IMG/VR virus record: IMGVR_UViG_3300035698_007752
Location: 1 to 46,622 of that record
DNA from: a virus
Length of the DNA: 46,622 nt
Direction: 5' to 3' (one strand)
Below the pieces are notes generated by a model. It searched no databases, had not been told where the DNA came from, and worked only from the letters and a program-made list of their open reading frames with translations. The stretch's first letter is position 1. Every line of letters begins with the position of its first letter. Position numbers and translations under genes: made by a program. Below, one piece after another: positions 8,604-17,110 of the stretch.

Positions 8604-9290
8604 TTAATACCTTTTTAATAGCTCCCAGTCTTTCGCATAGATATGAAGACTCGATGCTTGCATTAAGAATTTACCAACTTCATTTTTAGTATGCTTAGCT
8701 ATATACTTTTGTAACTCTAGTGCTAACCATATATCATTTTGAAAGTGAGTAGCAAAGTCTGTACTTCGCATATTATAAATTAAATCTAGCTTTCCATTTC
8801 TAAGCATTAAATGATAGAACATGGAACATGGTAATCTTTCTTCTCCCATTACTTCTTGATCTGTCAATCTGTTATGTACTTGAATGATTGCTTGACGTGT
8901 TGCTGGGTGTAATTTAATTTCTTCAATCACTGGACCTATTTGCCAATGCATTCTCTCTGAATATGTATAATCGAATTTACCATCTTCACCTTTAAACTCT
9001 GCCCATATATCTTCTCGTAACTTCCAAGCTTCTCCTGGGTTAATAGCTACGTCAGATATTCTTTCTTTGAATTCTGCTTTACACCATTCAATAGTTAAGT
9101 CTGGCATAGAATCTTTATCCTCTGGATTTATAATAGCAAAAGAAAATCCTTGAAGTTCTCTCGTATTATAATTACTATCTCCAGCAATCTTTTTGTTCTG
9201 CATAGTTTGAGTGTGAACCTCAGAAGAACATTTCTGTAGTTCTCTCCCGATATCTTTAATTGCCTCGGAGCAATTGTCATATATACGCAT
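8604..9290 (-). CDS. ThyA-family pyrimidine methyl/hydroxymethyltransferase
   Basis: 228 residues. From the catalytic Cys onward it aligns without gaps to E. coli thymidylate synthase as I remember it: C155 (ERLPCSMF) = C146, R175-S176 (NMRSTD) = R166-S167, D178 = D169, H216/Y218 (SSLHIY) = H207/Y209. At the position of Asn177, which selects uracil in thymidylate synthases, it has Asp186 (HFQNDIWLA), as in T4-type dCMP hydroxymethylases. Reductive methylation of dUMP is the family default, but dCMP chemistry is at least as likely. It lies in one operon with a dUTPase and a dNMP kinase. It is shorter than E. coli ThyA (264 aa), and the N-terminus is divergent. Confidence 0.8.
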   Translation of the reverse strand: MRIYDNCSEAIKDIGRELQKCSSEVHTQTMQNKKIAGDSNYNTRELQGFSFAIINPEDKDSMPDLTIEWCKAEFKERISDVAINPGEAWKLREDIWAEFKGEDGKFDYTYSERMHWQIGPVIEEIKLHPATRQAIIQVHNRLTDQEVMGEERLPCSMFYHLMLRNGKLDLIYNMRSTDFATHFQNDIWLALELQKYIAKHTKNEVGKFLMQASSLHIYAKDWELLKRY

Positions 9291-9504
9291 CTTGTTTTTT
9301 AGAAAGAACCCAAGTATTTACCTTATGCATATTAAGTGCAAGTGAGCAACCCTTTGTTGTACAGACAAAAGAAAATGTTATGGGGCACTTTATGATATCC
9401 CCAGTTATATCAGATCTTCTTCTTTTGATTATCTTTTTTCTCATGACCTTGCAACTTCCACATGGCAATGGCGTTGGATGCTTGTTAATTATTACTGTTG
9501 ACAT
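9277..9504 (-). CDS. Cys-rich small protein
   Basis: 75 residues. It has a PCGSCK knuckle near residue 15, and further cysteines in KCPITFSFVC and TTKGCSL, which could form one metal site. The middle is basic (RKKIIKRRRS). It starts with ATG at 9504, one base after the dUTPase stop, and overlaps the ThyA-like gene by 14 bases. Not assigned to a family. Confidence 0.6.
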   Translation of the reverse strand: MSTVIINKHPTPLPCGSCKVMRKKIIKRRRSDITGDIIKCPITFSFVCTTKGCSLALNMHKVNTWVLSKKQDAYI

Positions 9505-9505
9505 A

Positions 9506-9922
9506 TTAGTACTTTGACTTAATTCTTTTTTGATTAACTATAATCTTTTTCAAAACTAGTTGCGTCAATTCTTCTGGATCAATACCAGAAGCTAGACATA
9601 GATTAATAAAGTAGATCATGATATCAGCTACTTCGTCTTTGTATTCATTTACATCTGTGAAGTACTTAGCTTTCCTCCAAGTCTTCCCATTCTTCAAAGC
9701 AACTACAGCTTCGTTGATCTCTTGAACCATTCTCCATAAGATCTGGTCATTTATAAAACGACAAACTTCTGGGAGATGTAGGTTCTTTTGCTTACCAAAG
9801 ATTAAACGTTCAGGGACACCTTCTACAATAGCGAACTCTTTCTCGACTAATGTTTGCTTTCTAAACATTAGCTCTAAGAAGTCTCCTTGTATGTCCTGTT
9901 TTTTGATTTCAGATATGTCCAT
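9506..9922 (-). CDS. all-alpha NTP pyrophosphatase, probable dimeric dUTPase
   Basis: 138 residues. It shows the all-alpha NTP-pyrophosphohydrolase pattern: a helix with QEINEAVVALKNGKTWR (ExxE metal ligands) and a second with EYKDEVADIMIYFINLCLAS (ExxD), then GIDPEELTQLVLKKIIVNQ. The GID...KK..N..R tail is typical of dimeric dUTPases rather than MazG. It would convert dUTP to dUMP, limiting uracil in DNA and supplying substrate for the pyrimidine pathway. It overlaps the kinase gene upstream by 49 bases. A dCTP/dUTP-type specificity is also possible given the odd ThyA homologue next door. Confidence 0.78.
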   Translation of the reverse strand: MDISEIKKQDIQGDFLELMFRKQTLVEKEFAIVEGVPERLIFGKQKNLHLPEVCRFINDQILWRMVQEINEAVVALKNGKTWRKAKYFTDVNEYKDEVADIMIYFINLCLASGIDPEELTQLVLKKIIVNQKRIKSKY

Positions 9923-10433
9923 TTTTTTGTTATAAACTTGATAGCATGAGTTAAGTTTGAGCTCATATCATTATCAGAGCTTAGTGTTAGAGATTTAAGA
10001 GAACTCTGCTCAAGGTAACTATCGTAATAAGATAGTATACTTTGTATCTTTGAAGGTGGGAGATATTCTTCTTTCTCCTCTAAGTGACGAGTTCTTAACG
10101 TTTGCATTGAAGCTTTCATATAAATTACGATAGCTTCTTCTGCTAGCGAATGATCTACCTTGTCCCATGGAAGTGTTAAGTTCTTATCGTTCCTAACTAC
10201 TTCGCTGTAGACCACTTCAGTGATATGACTTCGATCCAAGATGATTAACTCTTCCATATCATTGCAGGCCAGCAGAGACTGATATGTCCCTGCGTATAGG
10301 CCTGCCATGAAATCTTTCGAGTAATCAGTTGGCTTGAGTAGATTCTTCAGAACACTACAACCATAGATGTTCTGAAGTTCTTTGATCAAAGAAGTCTTAC
10401 CACTTTTGTCGCATCCTTCAACCAGGATCAACA

Positions 10434-10434
<1 letters not shown>
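9874..10434 (-). CDS. deoxynucleoside monophosphate kinase (thymidylate kinase-like)
   Basis: 186 residues. It opens with a P-loop, LVEGCDKSGKTSLIKEL, and has the DR motif of thymidylate-kinase-like enzymes (LIILDRSHITEVVYSE, ~residue 68), then a charged LID-like helix (RTRHLEEKEEYLPP). It would phosphorylate dTMP, or a modified dNMP, made by the ThyA-family enzyme two genes downstream. The ATG overlaps the upstream stop by one base (10434). The exact nucleotide specificity cannot be read from the sequence. Confidence 0.8.
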
Positions 10435-11198
<764 letters not shown>

Positions 11199-11216
11199 AC
11201 TCCTAAGATGTTAGAT

Positions 11217-11600
11217 TTATAATGCTAATGTTTTCTTTTTCTTTTTACCTTTCTTTTTCTTCTTACCTTTTTTCACTACGCTCTTTTTCTTTTTCTTTAG
11301 CTGGGTAATCTCGTCTACGTCATAATCTGTTTTGTTACCCATCCCAAGACGTTTAACTCTAAGCATAGTGTCTGGTTCAATCCTCGCCATCTTCCTTAGG
11401 AATTTAGCAGAGGACGTTGCTAGAACTTTTTCTACTCCATCTATATTAAAGATGAAATGGAAACTAGTCTTTTTATACTTATCACTGTACTCTTCTTTGC
11501 AGTCAATATATACACCCTCGATTGAACCTTCCTCTTCGAGTTTGATATACTTACTAGCAGCGTCAGCAGCTTTAAGTAATTTCTTGTTTACATATCCCAT
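11217..11600 (-). CDS. possible OB-fold ssDNA-binding protein with Lys-rich tail
   Basis: 127 residues. The core alternates short hydrophobic beta-like stretches (GSIEGVYIDCKEEY, TSFHFIFNIDGVEKVL, TMLRVKRLGMGN) over about 90 residues, which would suit an OB fold. The last ~27 residues are almost all lysine and glycine. It sits directly downstream of the primase-helicase, where phage ssDNA-binding proteins are often found. However, it lacks the acidic C-terminal tail of typical SSBs, so the assignment is tentative. Confidence 0.6.
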   Translation of the reverse strand: MGYVNKKLLKAADAASKYIKLEEEGSIEGVYIDCKEEYSDKYKKTSFHFIFNIDGVEKVLATSSAKFLRKMARIEPDTMLRVKRLGMGNKTDYDVDEITQLKKKKKSVVKKGKKKKKGKKKKKTLAL

Positions 11601-11617
11601 ATAAATATAAGATTAAA

Positions 11618-13195
11618 TTAATTAACAGAAGTACCAGTGAAGCGTGTAGTCTTAGAATTAAATCTTAAACTTACCATACCGGTTTCTCCTTTACGATTCT
11701 TAGCAATGTTCAAGTCTGCCTTCTCACGATATTCCTCGTTGAGAGATCTGCTTAGTAACATTACTACATCAGCGTCTGCTTCGAGATCTCCAGAATCTCT
11801 TAGATGATGTAACTGTGGAGACCTTGATTCACTTGTCTCAGATTTCCTATTTAATTGTACTGGTGTAATGACTGGTATATTTGTCATCCTTGCTAACATC
11901 TTTAAATTCTTAGAGATCTTTCCGATTCTAGATGCTGAGTTACCATTCTTACCTTCATGATCTCTTAGGTATTGCAAGTAATCTACTACTATTAAATCAA
12001 CGTTACCTTCGATGAGCTTTGCTTTTACGACTTCTATAACTTCATCTGAAGTTGCTTTAGCTAATTCAACAATAGATAGATTTAGTTTTCTCGCTTTCTT
12101 ATATGCTTTCTTTAAAAGCTTAACAGAAATTTTACCCTGAAGAATGTCATTGCATCTTTTCTGAGTAATGAATGCTATCAACTTATCATATATATCAAGA
12201 GCTGACATCTCAATAGAAAAGAATAAAACATTTGATCCAGCTTTAGCAGCATTGTAAGATACTGATAAGGCAAGTGAAGTCTTCCCGACTGAAGGTCTTG
12301 CTCCAATCATTATTAAATCACCCTTCTTGAATCCTCCATTTAACTTTCTATCAAGTTCAGGTATTCCAGATCTAACTCCGTCTAGAATACCAAGTCTTCT
12401 CTTCTCCATTATTTCTATATGCTGTGTAGAAATTTCTTTCATAGATAGAACCTCTTGTTCTGAATCTTCCTTATGATAAGATATTCTGCCCGATATACTT
12501 TCAAATACTGCTCTTAATTCTTTCTCCCTCAGTGGTGGTTGGTTCTTCTCGTTCCATTCCTTTGTTGCTGGCCATGCTAATTGCTCCCATAATGTATAGG
12601 GAGTTTTGGTTAAAAATAACCCACAGACTTTAGCAGCAGTATCATTTCTCCCACCCTCTGAAGTTCCTTCTAGTATATCGTCCCATTGATTTTTCTTTGC
12701 TTCTTCAACAGATTCTTCATAAAATAAATGTACTGGGAAAGGTGAAAGATCTTCCTTCTTAAACCATTTATATCTTTTTCCAGATTGATGCATTGATGGA
12801 GGAGCTACTACGTACCCTGAATTATTTCTTAGATCTGTCAATGGTTTAACTCTTACCCCATTTTTAAATCTCTTAGAGTAACGGTAGTAATAATGATAAC
12901 CACCTCCGCCCGTTTTTGATATAAGGGTTTCAGGTAAGTATTCATGGTCTCCACCTTTCTCAACATCTACTACTGTTAAGCCAGAGATCTGACCTGTAAC
13001 AATACCGATGTTAGCATCTGGAAAATCTTTCCACCATTTCTTAATCTCTGTTCTAGTTGGTAGTCGTGTAGTGTATTCCTTCCATGGTAGTAATGGTTTC
13101 TTATCTGTACCAACTGGTATAACAGAAATTTCATTCTTCCGATAATGCAATGCATGTTTAAGAATTGATATTTTCTTTTTCTTATTAGTAGACAT
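11618..13195 (-). CDS. PrimPol primase fused to DnaB-like helicase
   Basis: 525 residues. The N-terminal ~190 residues are a bifunctional primase-polymerase (archaeo-eukaryotic primase) domain: IPVGTDKKPLLPWKEY, a metal motif in LTVVDVEKGG, SKTGGGGYHYYY (the GGxH-like motif) and GYVVAPPSMHQSGKRY. The C-terminal ~280 residues are a RecA-fold DnaB-type helicase: Walker A GARPSVGKTSL (~300), VLFFSIEMS, Walker B LIVVDYLQYL and SGDLEADADVVMLL. It should unwind and prime the fork for the family B polymerase. The architecture parallels T7 gp4 but with an unrelated primase. The second acidic residue of the DxD metal motif is Glu. Start ATG at 13195, adjacent to the HTH gene stop. Confidence 0.93.
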   Translation of the reverse strand: MSTNKKKKISILKHALHYRKNEISVIPVGTDKKPLLPWKEYTTRLPTRTEIKKWWKDFPDANIGIVTGQISGLTVVDVEKGGDHEYLPETLISKTGGGGYHYYYRYSKRFKNGVRVKPLTDLRNNSGYVVAPPSMHQSGKRYKWFKKEDLSPFPVHLFYEESVEEAKKNQWDDILEGTSEGGRNDTAAKVCGLFLTKTPYTLWEQLAWPATKEWNEKNQPPLREKELRAVFESISGRISYHKEDSEQEVLSMKEISTQHIEIMEKRRLGILDGVRSGIPELDRKLNGGFKKGDLIMIGARPSVGKTSLALSVSYNAAKAGSNVLFFSIEMSALDIYDKLIAFITQKRCNDILQGKISVKLLKKAYKKARKLNLSIVELAKATSDEVIEVVKAKLIEGNVDLIVVDYLQYLRDHEGKNGNSASRIGKISKNLKMLARMTNIPVITPVQLNRKSETSESRSPQLHHLRDSGDLEADADVVMLLSRSLNEEYREKADLNIAKNRKGETGMVSLRFNSKTTRFTGTSVN

Positions 13196-13402
13196 TTATA
13201 ATTTTTTAGACTTCTGTTTATTAAAAAAAGAAATAACATCACTACCCAATACCTTTCTCCAACTAGTACCCGCTTGTACAAATGAAAGCTTACCTTTTTT
13301 CATAGCGTTCATATATAAGCTGCGAGACTTAGTTGGAAGATAACCATCCTGACCTGCCTTAAGCAATTCCGAGATCGTATACCATTTTTTTGGGTCTATC
13401 AT
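13196..13402 (-). CDS. small helix-turn-helix DNA-binding protein
   Basis: 68 residues with an excisionase/MerR-like layout: WYTISELLKAG opens the helix-turn-helix, followed by SRSLYMNAMKKGKL (recognition part), then a wing-like TSWRKVLGSDVISFFNKQ. It lies between the Cas4-like nuclease, which it overlaps by 44 bases, and the primase-helicase. It could be a replication initiator or helicase loader that recognises an origin, or a regulator; with no integrase present a true excisionase role is unlikely. Confidence 0.65.
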   Translation of the reverse strand: MIDPKKWYTISELLKAGQDGYLPTKSRSLYMNAMKKGKLSFVQAGTSWRKVLGSDVISFFNKQKSKKL

Positions 13403-14207
13403 ATGAAATTTCTAACTTTGAATTAAACATCTCTTCATACTTATAGCAATCGCAGAAACCTTTTCTTCCGTGACTCCTATTGAACCAACCTTTGTCAACT
13501 TTCTTTTTGACCATGTTGATTGTAGATATTAACTTAACAATATCTGCCATGGTTCGATGTGTTTCTAGTACATCTATTGGATCTTTCTTTCTCTTCTTCA
13601 TGAAGACAATATAAATAAATCCTTTTGGTAACTTACCGTATGTAAGATAATACCATAGATAATACATAGTCGGTTGAACTGATTCGTCAACCATTTTTTG
13701 TGAGTACTTCTTACTGCTTGTTTTATAATCAGCTAGTTTCTCATCGGTACGTACTACATCAACAATACCAGATAGATCTTCAATCAAGCATTTCTTTTTC
13801 TTTTGATCATTGATCTTGACTTTGAATCTCTCTTCTGTATGTAATACCTCATAGTTATATAACTTTCCTTTCTTACCTTCCCTTTCTTCTAAGAAATATT
13901 CTAGTAACCTAATACCATTCTCGACATGAGCTTCGAATATTTCTTCAGCCTCTTCTTCGGTGTAAGGGATCCACTGATAGTTAACCCATAGAACATCTTC
14001 ATATTTGAAGTCATCTAAGAATACTTGTATTGGGTCCTCCCCATTGTCTTCGTATTCTTCTAAGCCTTTATGGATGGATGATCCAAATACTAGTGGTAAC
14101 CCCTTCTTTGCTAATTTCATCTTTAAGAGCTGGCGATAGTAAAATAACTTCGGGCACCTTAGATAATCATTTAAAGCAGATTGAGAAATTTTATTAAATT
14201 CTGCCAT
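13359..14207 (-). CDS. Cas4/RecB-like PD-(D/E)XK nuclease
   Basis: 282 residues. Family signatures in order: SQSALNDYLRCPKLFYYRQL (first Cys ligand, Y/F-rich helix), FGSSIHKGLEEY (motif with His), GIVDVVRTDEKLADYKTSSK (catalytic Asp and the D-x-K pair), VQPTMYYLWYY (Q-x-x-x-Y), and a C-terminal GFCDCYKYEEMF. The Cys near the N-terminus plus CxC at the C-terminus could hold a Fe-S cluster as in Cas4/AddB, although only three cysteines are obvious. Likely role: DNA end processing or recombination during replication. There is no CRISPR array in the window. Confidence 0.85.
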   Translation of the reverse strand: MAEFNKISQSALNDYLRCPKLFYYRQLLKMKLAKKGLPLVFGSSIHKGLEEYEDNGEDPIQVFLDDFKYEDVLWVNYQWIPYTEEEAEEIFEAHVENGIRLLEYFLEEREGKKGKLYNYEVLHTEERFKVKINDQKKKKCLIEDLSGIVDVVRTDEKLADYKTSSKKYSQKMVDESVQPTMYYLWYYLTYGKLPKGFIYIVFMKKRKKDPIDVLETHRTMADIVKLISTINMVKKKVDKGWFNRSHGRKGFCDCYKYEEMFNSKLEISYDRPKKMVYDLGIA

Positions 14208-14210
14208 CTC

Positions 14211-14915
14211 TTAACTCAAGTCTTCTGCCTTTTGTTGGTAGGCAATTCTGATGTATGCTTTTTGTTTCTTATTAAGTTTCTTGACTGCCTTTGACCGTTT
14301 GATAGTTTTAGCTACCTCATCTAAGTCTTTCTCAGTCTTAGCTAATTCAATAGCTTTTGTAAAGTCCATGATAGCTGCAAGCTCTTTCTTATTCAGTACT
14401 ACTTTATCTTCAACTGTTTCTTCATCTTCATCCTCATCTTCGTCCTCGTCTTCATCTTCATCCTCGTCGTCATCTTCTTCTTCGTCGTCCTCATCGTCGT
14501 CGTCGTCTTCTGCTTCGTCATCATCGTCATCTTCATCTTCGTCGTCATCTTCTTCCTCATCATCATCTTCGTCTGTATCTTCATCTTCTCCATCTTCGTC
14601 TGTATCTTCATCTTCTCCGTCTTCGTCCTCGTCTTCATCTTCATCCTCGTCGTCCTCATCTTCTGAATTCATTTCTTGTAAGAACTTTTCATATTCATCT
14701 TTGCCTGCTTGAATAAGTTCTAAAGATTTTGATAGAAACTCTGCGTAGACATTATCAATGTCTTCAACTGGTACGTCCTTGATTGTAATTACACAAGGTA
14801 GGTCAGCTGTTTCAAACTTAATTCCTCCATGTGCATCGTCGCTAAACTTATGAATAGCTCCGCATTTGATATCTGCTACTAAACCTTTTGCAGCAGATGC
14901 TTTTTTCTTTGCCAT
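14211..14915 (-). CDS. acidic-tract protein, first gene of replication operon
   Basis: 234 residues. A beta-rich N-terminal ~60 residues (LVADIKCGAIHKF, PCVITIKDVPVED) is followed by a helix. Next comes an Asp/Glu tract of about 85 residues (from ~84) broken only by occasional G, T or A, and a helical, lysine-rich C-terminus (ELAAIMDFTKAIELAKTEKD). Acidic tails occur in phage ssDNA-binding proteins, so an SSB-like role is possible, but here the tract is internal. It lies just downstream of a strong terminator, so a promoter or antitermination step should act between 14915 and 14986. Confidence 0.7.
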   Translation of the reverse strand: MAKKKASAAKGLVADIKCGAIHKFSDDAHGGIKFETADLPCVITIKDVPVEDIDNVYAEFLSKSLELIQAGKDEYEKFLQEMNSEDEDDEDEDEDEDEDGEDEDTDEDGEDEDTDEDDDEEEDDDEDEDDDDDEAEDDDDDEDDEEEDDDEDEDEDEDEDEDEDEETVEDKVVLNKKELAAIMDFTKAIELAKTEKDLDEVAKTIKRSKAVKKLNKKQKAYIRIAYQQKAEDLS

Positions 14916-14934
14916 GATAATTGAAAATTTAATT

Positions 14935-14986
14935 TTTAAAAAAAAAGAGTAGGCTCAGTGGAGACTCCAAAGGAGCCCCTCTTTTT
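14935..14986 (-). terminator. rho-independent terminator, minus strand
   Basis: Paired arms 14942-14949 / 14979-14986 (8 bp) and GGCTC 14952-14956 / GAGCC 14973-14977 form a stem. On the minus strand it runs directly into a long U-tract (A-run 14935-14946 on plus). It ends the early minus transcript after the gene at 15023-15328, ahead of the replication operon. Confidence 0.8.
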
Positions 14987-15022
14987 GTAGTGTTAGTTCA
15001 AGAATTTACTAATTTCTTTTTG

Positions 15023-15328
15023 TTAGATATCTAATGAAGATTTTTTCCCTCTTGCTTTCTTAGTTCTTTTTTTCTTAGAAGTCTTAGCTTTTTTAGTACT
15101 CGATTTTGATTTAGAATTACCAGTAGATTTTTTTGCTTTCTTAGTTTTAGTCTTTTCTGCTTTTTCTGGTAGAGAATCAAATTTACTTATTTTGTATTTC
15201 TCTCCATTTTTCATTTCTTTTTTCTTTCTACGTAATCCAGCTTTGTTAGTACTTTCTTCTACAACTTTTCCAGATGTAGAATGAATCAAGTAATACATTT
15301 GTTTACTTGCTTTTTTTACTTTTGCCAT
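15023..15328 (-). CDS. YYLIH-domain paralogue 1, basic tail
   Basis: 101 residues from the ATG at 15328; a GTG at 15346 is an upstream alternative. Residues ~11-50 (YYLIHSTSGKVVEE...LRRKKKEM...YKISKF) match the N-terminal domains of the proteins at 17553-18089 and 18902-19357. The rest is Lys/Ser/Thr-rich, with many KK and TKKAK runs, and ends GKKSSLDI. The shared domain looks like a small beta-hairpin plus basic helix; the tail suggests nucleic-acid contact. The gene ends before the terminator at 14942-14986. No known family. Confidence 0.7.
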   Translation of the reverse strand: MAKVKKASKQMYYLIHSTSGKVVEESTNKAGLRRKKKEMKNGEKYKISKFDSLPEKAEKTKTKKAKKSTGNSKSKSSTKKAKTSKKKRTKKARGKKSSLDI

Positions 15329-15380
15329 AATGTTAAATTCACCCACTTTCTAGTTTAATTTTTATATTAATAATTCGACC

Positions 15381-15692
15381 TTAAAAATACCTCCAGAAAA
15401 ATCTTTTGACTTTATATGGCCAAGTCTTTTTCTTTGCCCTTAGTAGATTACCATCTTCAATCCTTTGTATTAGATCTGCTTCGTCTGCTTTGATTTGCTT
15501 CTTAGCAAGATCATGTTCTTCTCTCATTGTCTTCTCTTTCAATTCGAACTCTCGTTCTAATTGTTTAGCATCAACATTTTTATTGGTAGCTAATATACCA
15601 ATCTTGATCATTGCTTCAATTTGAAGGTAATCATAGCCAGTTTTTCTAAGCCTACGTATAGTACGTAGTAGCTGTCGCTTTGTTTCAGTCAT
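15381..15692 (-). CDS. coiled-coil hypothetical protein
   Basis: 103 residues. Residues ~35-90 form a charged coiled coil (ATNKNVDAKQLEREFELKEK, then KTMREEHDLAKKQIKADEAD). The C-terminus is aromatic and basic (WPYKVKRFFWRYF) and could touch membrane or nucleic acid. The N-terminus resembles a short helix-turn-helix (TIRRLRKTGYDYLQIEAMIK) but is not diagnostic. It is an early minus-strand gene 8 bases from its upstream neighbour. Confidence 0.6.
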   Translation of the reverse strand: MTETKRQLLRTIRRLRKTGYDYLQIEAMIKIGILATNKNVDAKQLEREFELKEKTMREEHDLAKKQIKADEADLIQRIEDGNLLRAKKKTWPYKVKRFFWRYF

Positions 15693-15699
15693 AGTTTTG

Positions 15700-16023
15700 T
15701 TATAGAGTTCTACTCAGATTGTCATCCTCTGAGTTACGCTCTTTAATAATTAATCTTTTTTCATTTGCTAGTAATACCATAAATCTATATAGTATTTCAT
15801 ATAGAGCCATCTCTGTTTCTCTCCACCCCTTCTTCTCTGCTTCTGTTATAAAGAATTTAACAATAAACATTAACTCTGGATCCTTTTGCAGATTCATACC
15901 TATACCATTTAATTTCTCTACAAGTTTCTTTGCTTGTTCGTCTGGGTTCTTATGGTTATACTTCTTCTTGAGTTTACCATTAGCATTATCCTTTAGAAAT
16001 TTGTTTAGATCACTTAACTCCAT
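15700..16023 (-). CDS. helical hypothetical protein
   Basis: 107 residues from the ATG at 16023, two bases past the upstream stop; a frame opening at 16056 would overlap that gene and seems less likely. All-helical pattern with DEQAKKLVEKLNGIGMNLQ and WRETEMALYEILYRFMVLLA. No recognised domain. Early minus-strand operon. Confidence 0.6.
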   Translation of the reverse strand: MELSDLNKFLKDNANGKLKKKYNHKNPDEQAKKLVEKLNGIGMNLQKDPELMFIVKFFITEAEKKGWRETEMALYEILYRFMVLLANEKRLIIKERNSEDDNLSRTL

Positions 16024-16025
16024 AT

Positions 16026-16382
16026 TTATTTTGTATTTAATTCTTTTAATAAACAATGATATCTACATCTTCCATCGCATTGAAACCAATTCCTTTGATC
16101 ATAGACATCAAAATATTTATGACCTTCGTCTCCGCATTTAGGACACTTGATTTTATTACTTGGGAACATCTTTAGTTGTGTACCATCTCTTCTTACTTGT
16201 AACTCCTTCTCTATATAATTAACTGCATCCATTAACTCTTCTTGTAAATGCACAAGAAAGTCATCTGAATTATTTTCGTAGAGAGTTGTACCATATTTCT
16301 TTATTCCTACCTTACTTCTTTCTTGTAACTTTCTAACAACACTCTCTACTATTGGGTCTGTTTTCATTTTTGACATATTCAT
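16026..16382 (-). CDS. MazG-like/dATP-dGTP diphosphohydrolase-type domain plus zinc ribbon
   Basis: 118 residues. The N-terminal ~65 residues (VRKLQERSKVGIKKYGTTL, then HLQEELMDAVNYIEKEL) show the Gi.kYG...hl.EEllDa..Yi pattern of small phage all-alpha NTP pyrophosphatase-like proteins. The C-terminus has four ligand-type cysteines in KCPKCGDEG and FQCDGRCRYHC, a zinc ribbon. One helix pair alone may be too short for catalysis, so a binding role is possible. It lies downstream of the structured element at 16402-16502. Confidence 0.65.
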   Translation of the reverse strand: MNMSKMKTDPIVESVVRKLQERSKVGIKKYGTTLYENNSDDFLVHLQEELMDAVNYIEKELQVRRDGTQLKMFPSNKIKCPKCGDEGHKYFDVYDQRNWFQCDGRCRYHCLLKELNTK

Positions 16383-16401
16383 TTTTTATTTACTTATCTT
16401 G

Positions 16402-16502
16402 TACTAAGAAGAGAAAAGAAATAAGCTCCACGAGAGTCATAGCCCTAGGGCCTCTGAGTACCGTCGATGAGAATTCCTAAGCTTGTCGCTCCCTTCTTAG
16501 TA
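16402..16502. ncRNA. candidate structured RNA or leader element
   Basis: This 101-nt segment is closed by a perfect 10-bp stem (16402-16411 with 16493-16502, TACTAAGAAG). A second 7-bp helix (16421-16427 with 16480-16486) has one G-U pair if read on plus. The interior holds the palindrome GCCCTAGGGC (16442-16451) flanked by AGAG/CTCT. It is visibly richer in G+C than its surroundings and contains no gene. It is the leader of the minus-strand gene 16026-16382 or a separate RNA; the strand is not settled. Confidence 0.5.
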
Positions 16503-16510
16503 GAAGATAA

Positions 16511-16786
16511 TTAAATCCTCTTTCCTGGTGTTTGTCTTTTAGGTCCACCAGATAATGATGTATCTTCTTTCTTCATTTTCTTAGCAATACCATCACTGAT
16601 TACATCTAATTGTTCGATGTCGAAATATTCTACCTTTTTAACATCTCCATCTTTATCTAATTTTTCTGCTGATACTCCTAGCTGATGGCAACCATTTAGA
16701 AATTTAGTATGACTTGTTACTATACCTTTTAGCCTAGTAACTTTGTCTTCAACCTTTTGACCAAGTTTGATATCTTTGACCTGCAT
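16511..16786 (-). CDS. small phage protein, LGQKVEDKVT type
   Basis: 91 residues. The N-terminal core (LGQKVEDKVTRLKGIVTSHT, then LNGCHQLGVSAEKLDKDGDV and YFDIEQLDVI) has a compact, repeated beta-strand pattern that I recall from small hypothetical proteins of many phages. The C-terminus is disordered and ends in PKRQTPGKRI. Function not known; early minus operon. Confidence 0.65.
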   Translation of the reverse strand: MQVKDIKLGQKVEDKVTRLKGIVTSHTKFLNGCHQLGVSAEKLDKDGDVKKVEYFDIEQLDVISDGIAKKMKKEDTSLSGGPKRQTPGKRI

Positions 16787-16899
16787 TTGATTTTTCTTCT
16801 ATATTCACATCTGCAGCATTTCTCATTAAATATTATCATGTGATAATGATGACCTCCTGTTAAGAAACAGAAGACTTGAGTTGCTGTGAAATGTTTCAT
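16729..16899 (-). CDS. possible Cys-containing microprotein
   Basis: 56 residues, read by hand: MKHFTATQVFCFLTGGHHYH, then an internal Met and EKCCRCEYRRKIKC. CCRC plus a later Cys may bind metal. A good GGAGG lies 13 bases before the internal ATG at about 16839, which could be the real start. It overlaps the 16511-16786 gene by 58 bases, so it may be spurious. Confidence 0.35.
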   Translation of the reverse strand: MKHFTATQVFCFLTGGHHYHMIIFNEKCCRCEYRRKIKCRSKISNLVKRLKTKLLG

Positions 16900-16911
16900 A
16901 TAGTTATTTAA

Positions 16912-17088
16912 TTAATTAGTAGATCTTGAGCATGCAGTAAATGCGCATTTGCATAATCTTTCATTACCTGATGATTGTATACATTCTAGTATCTTTCTAT
17001 TATTATCTAAGTCAATATAGGCTACAGATAAAACAGAGAGAGAAATAAATACTAGTACTGCTATGATTGTTATTTTTTCTGTTGTCAT
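16912..17088 (-). CDS. membrane microprotein with Cys-rich C-terminus
   Basis: 58 residues, read by hand. MTTEKITIIAVLVFISLSVL begins with a short polar end and runs into one transmembrane or signal-anchor segment (residues ~5-24). The exterior part, NRKILECIQSSGNERLCKCA followed by FTAC, has four cysteines. The start is preceded by an A/T-rich leader like its neighbours. It lies directly downstream, on the minus strand, of the long structured region 17111-17552. Confidence 0.55.
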   Translation of the reverse strand: MTTEKITIIAVLVFISLSVLSVAYIDLDNNRKILECIQSSGNERLCKCAFTACSRSTN

Positions 17089-17110
17089 ATTTATGATTAA
17101 TTATTTAATT

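Noticed and set aside
9260-9517. plus-strand 85-residue frame
   Set aside because: Runs opposite two minus genes that fit operon spacing; no leader and no matching neighbours.
12976-13281. minus-strand 101-residue frame
   Set aside because: Lies across the HTH and PrimPol genes in another frame; both real genes have clear domains.
13196-13402. excisionase of a temperate phage
   Set aside because: The fold looks similar, but there is no integrase, repressor or attachment site; a replication or regulatory role fits better.
14251-14712. poly-Ser plus-strand frame and Lys/Met/Thr-rich minus frame
   Set aside because: Both are shadows of the acidic tract in 14211-14915.
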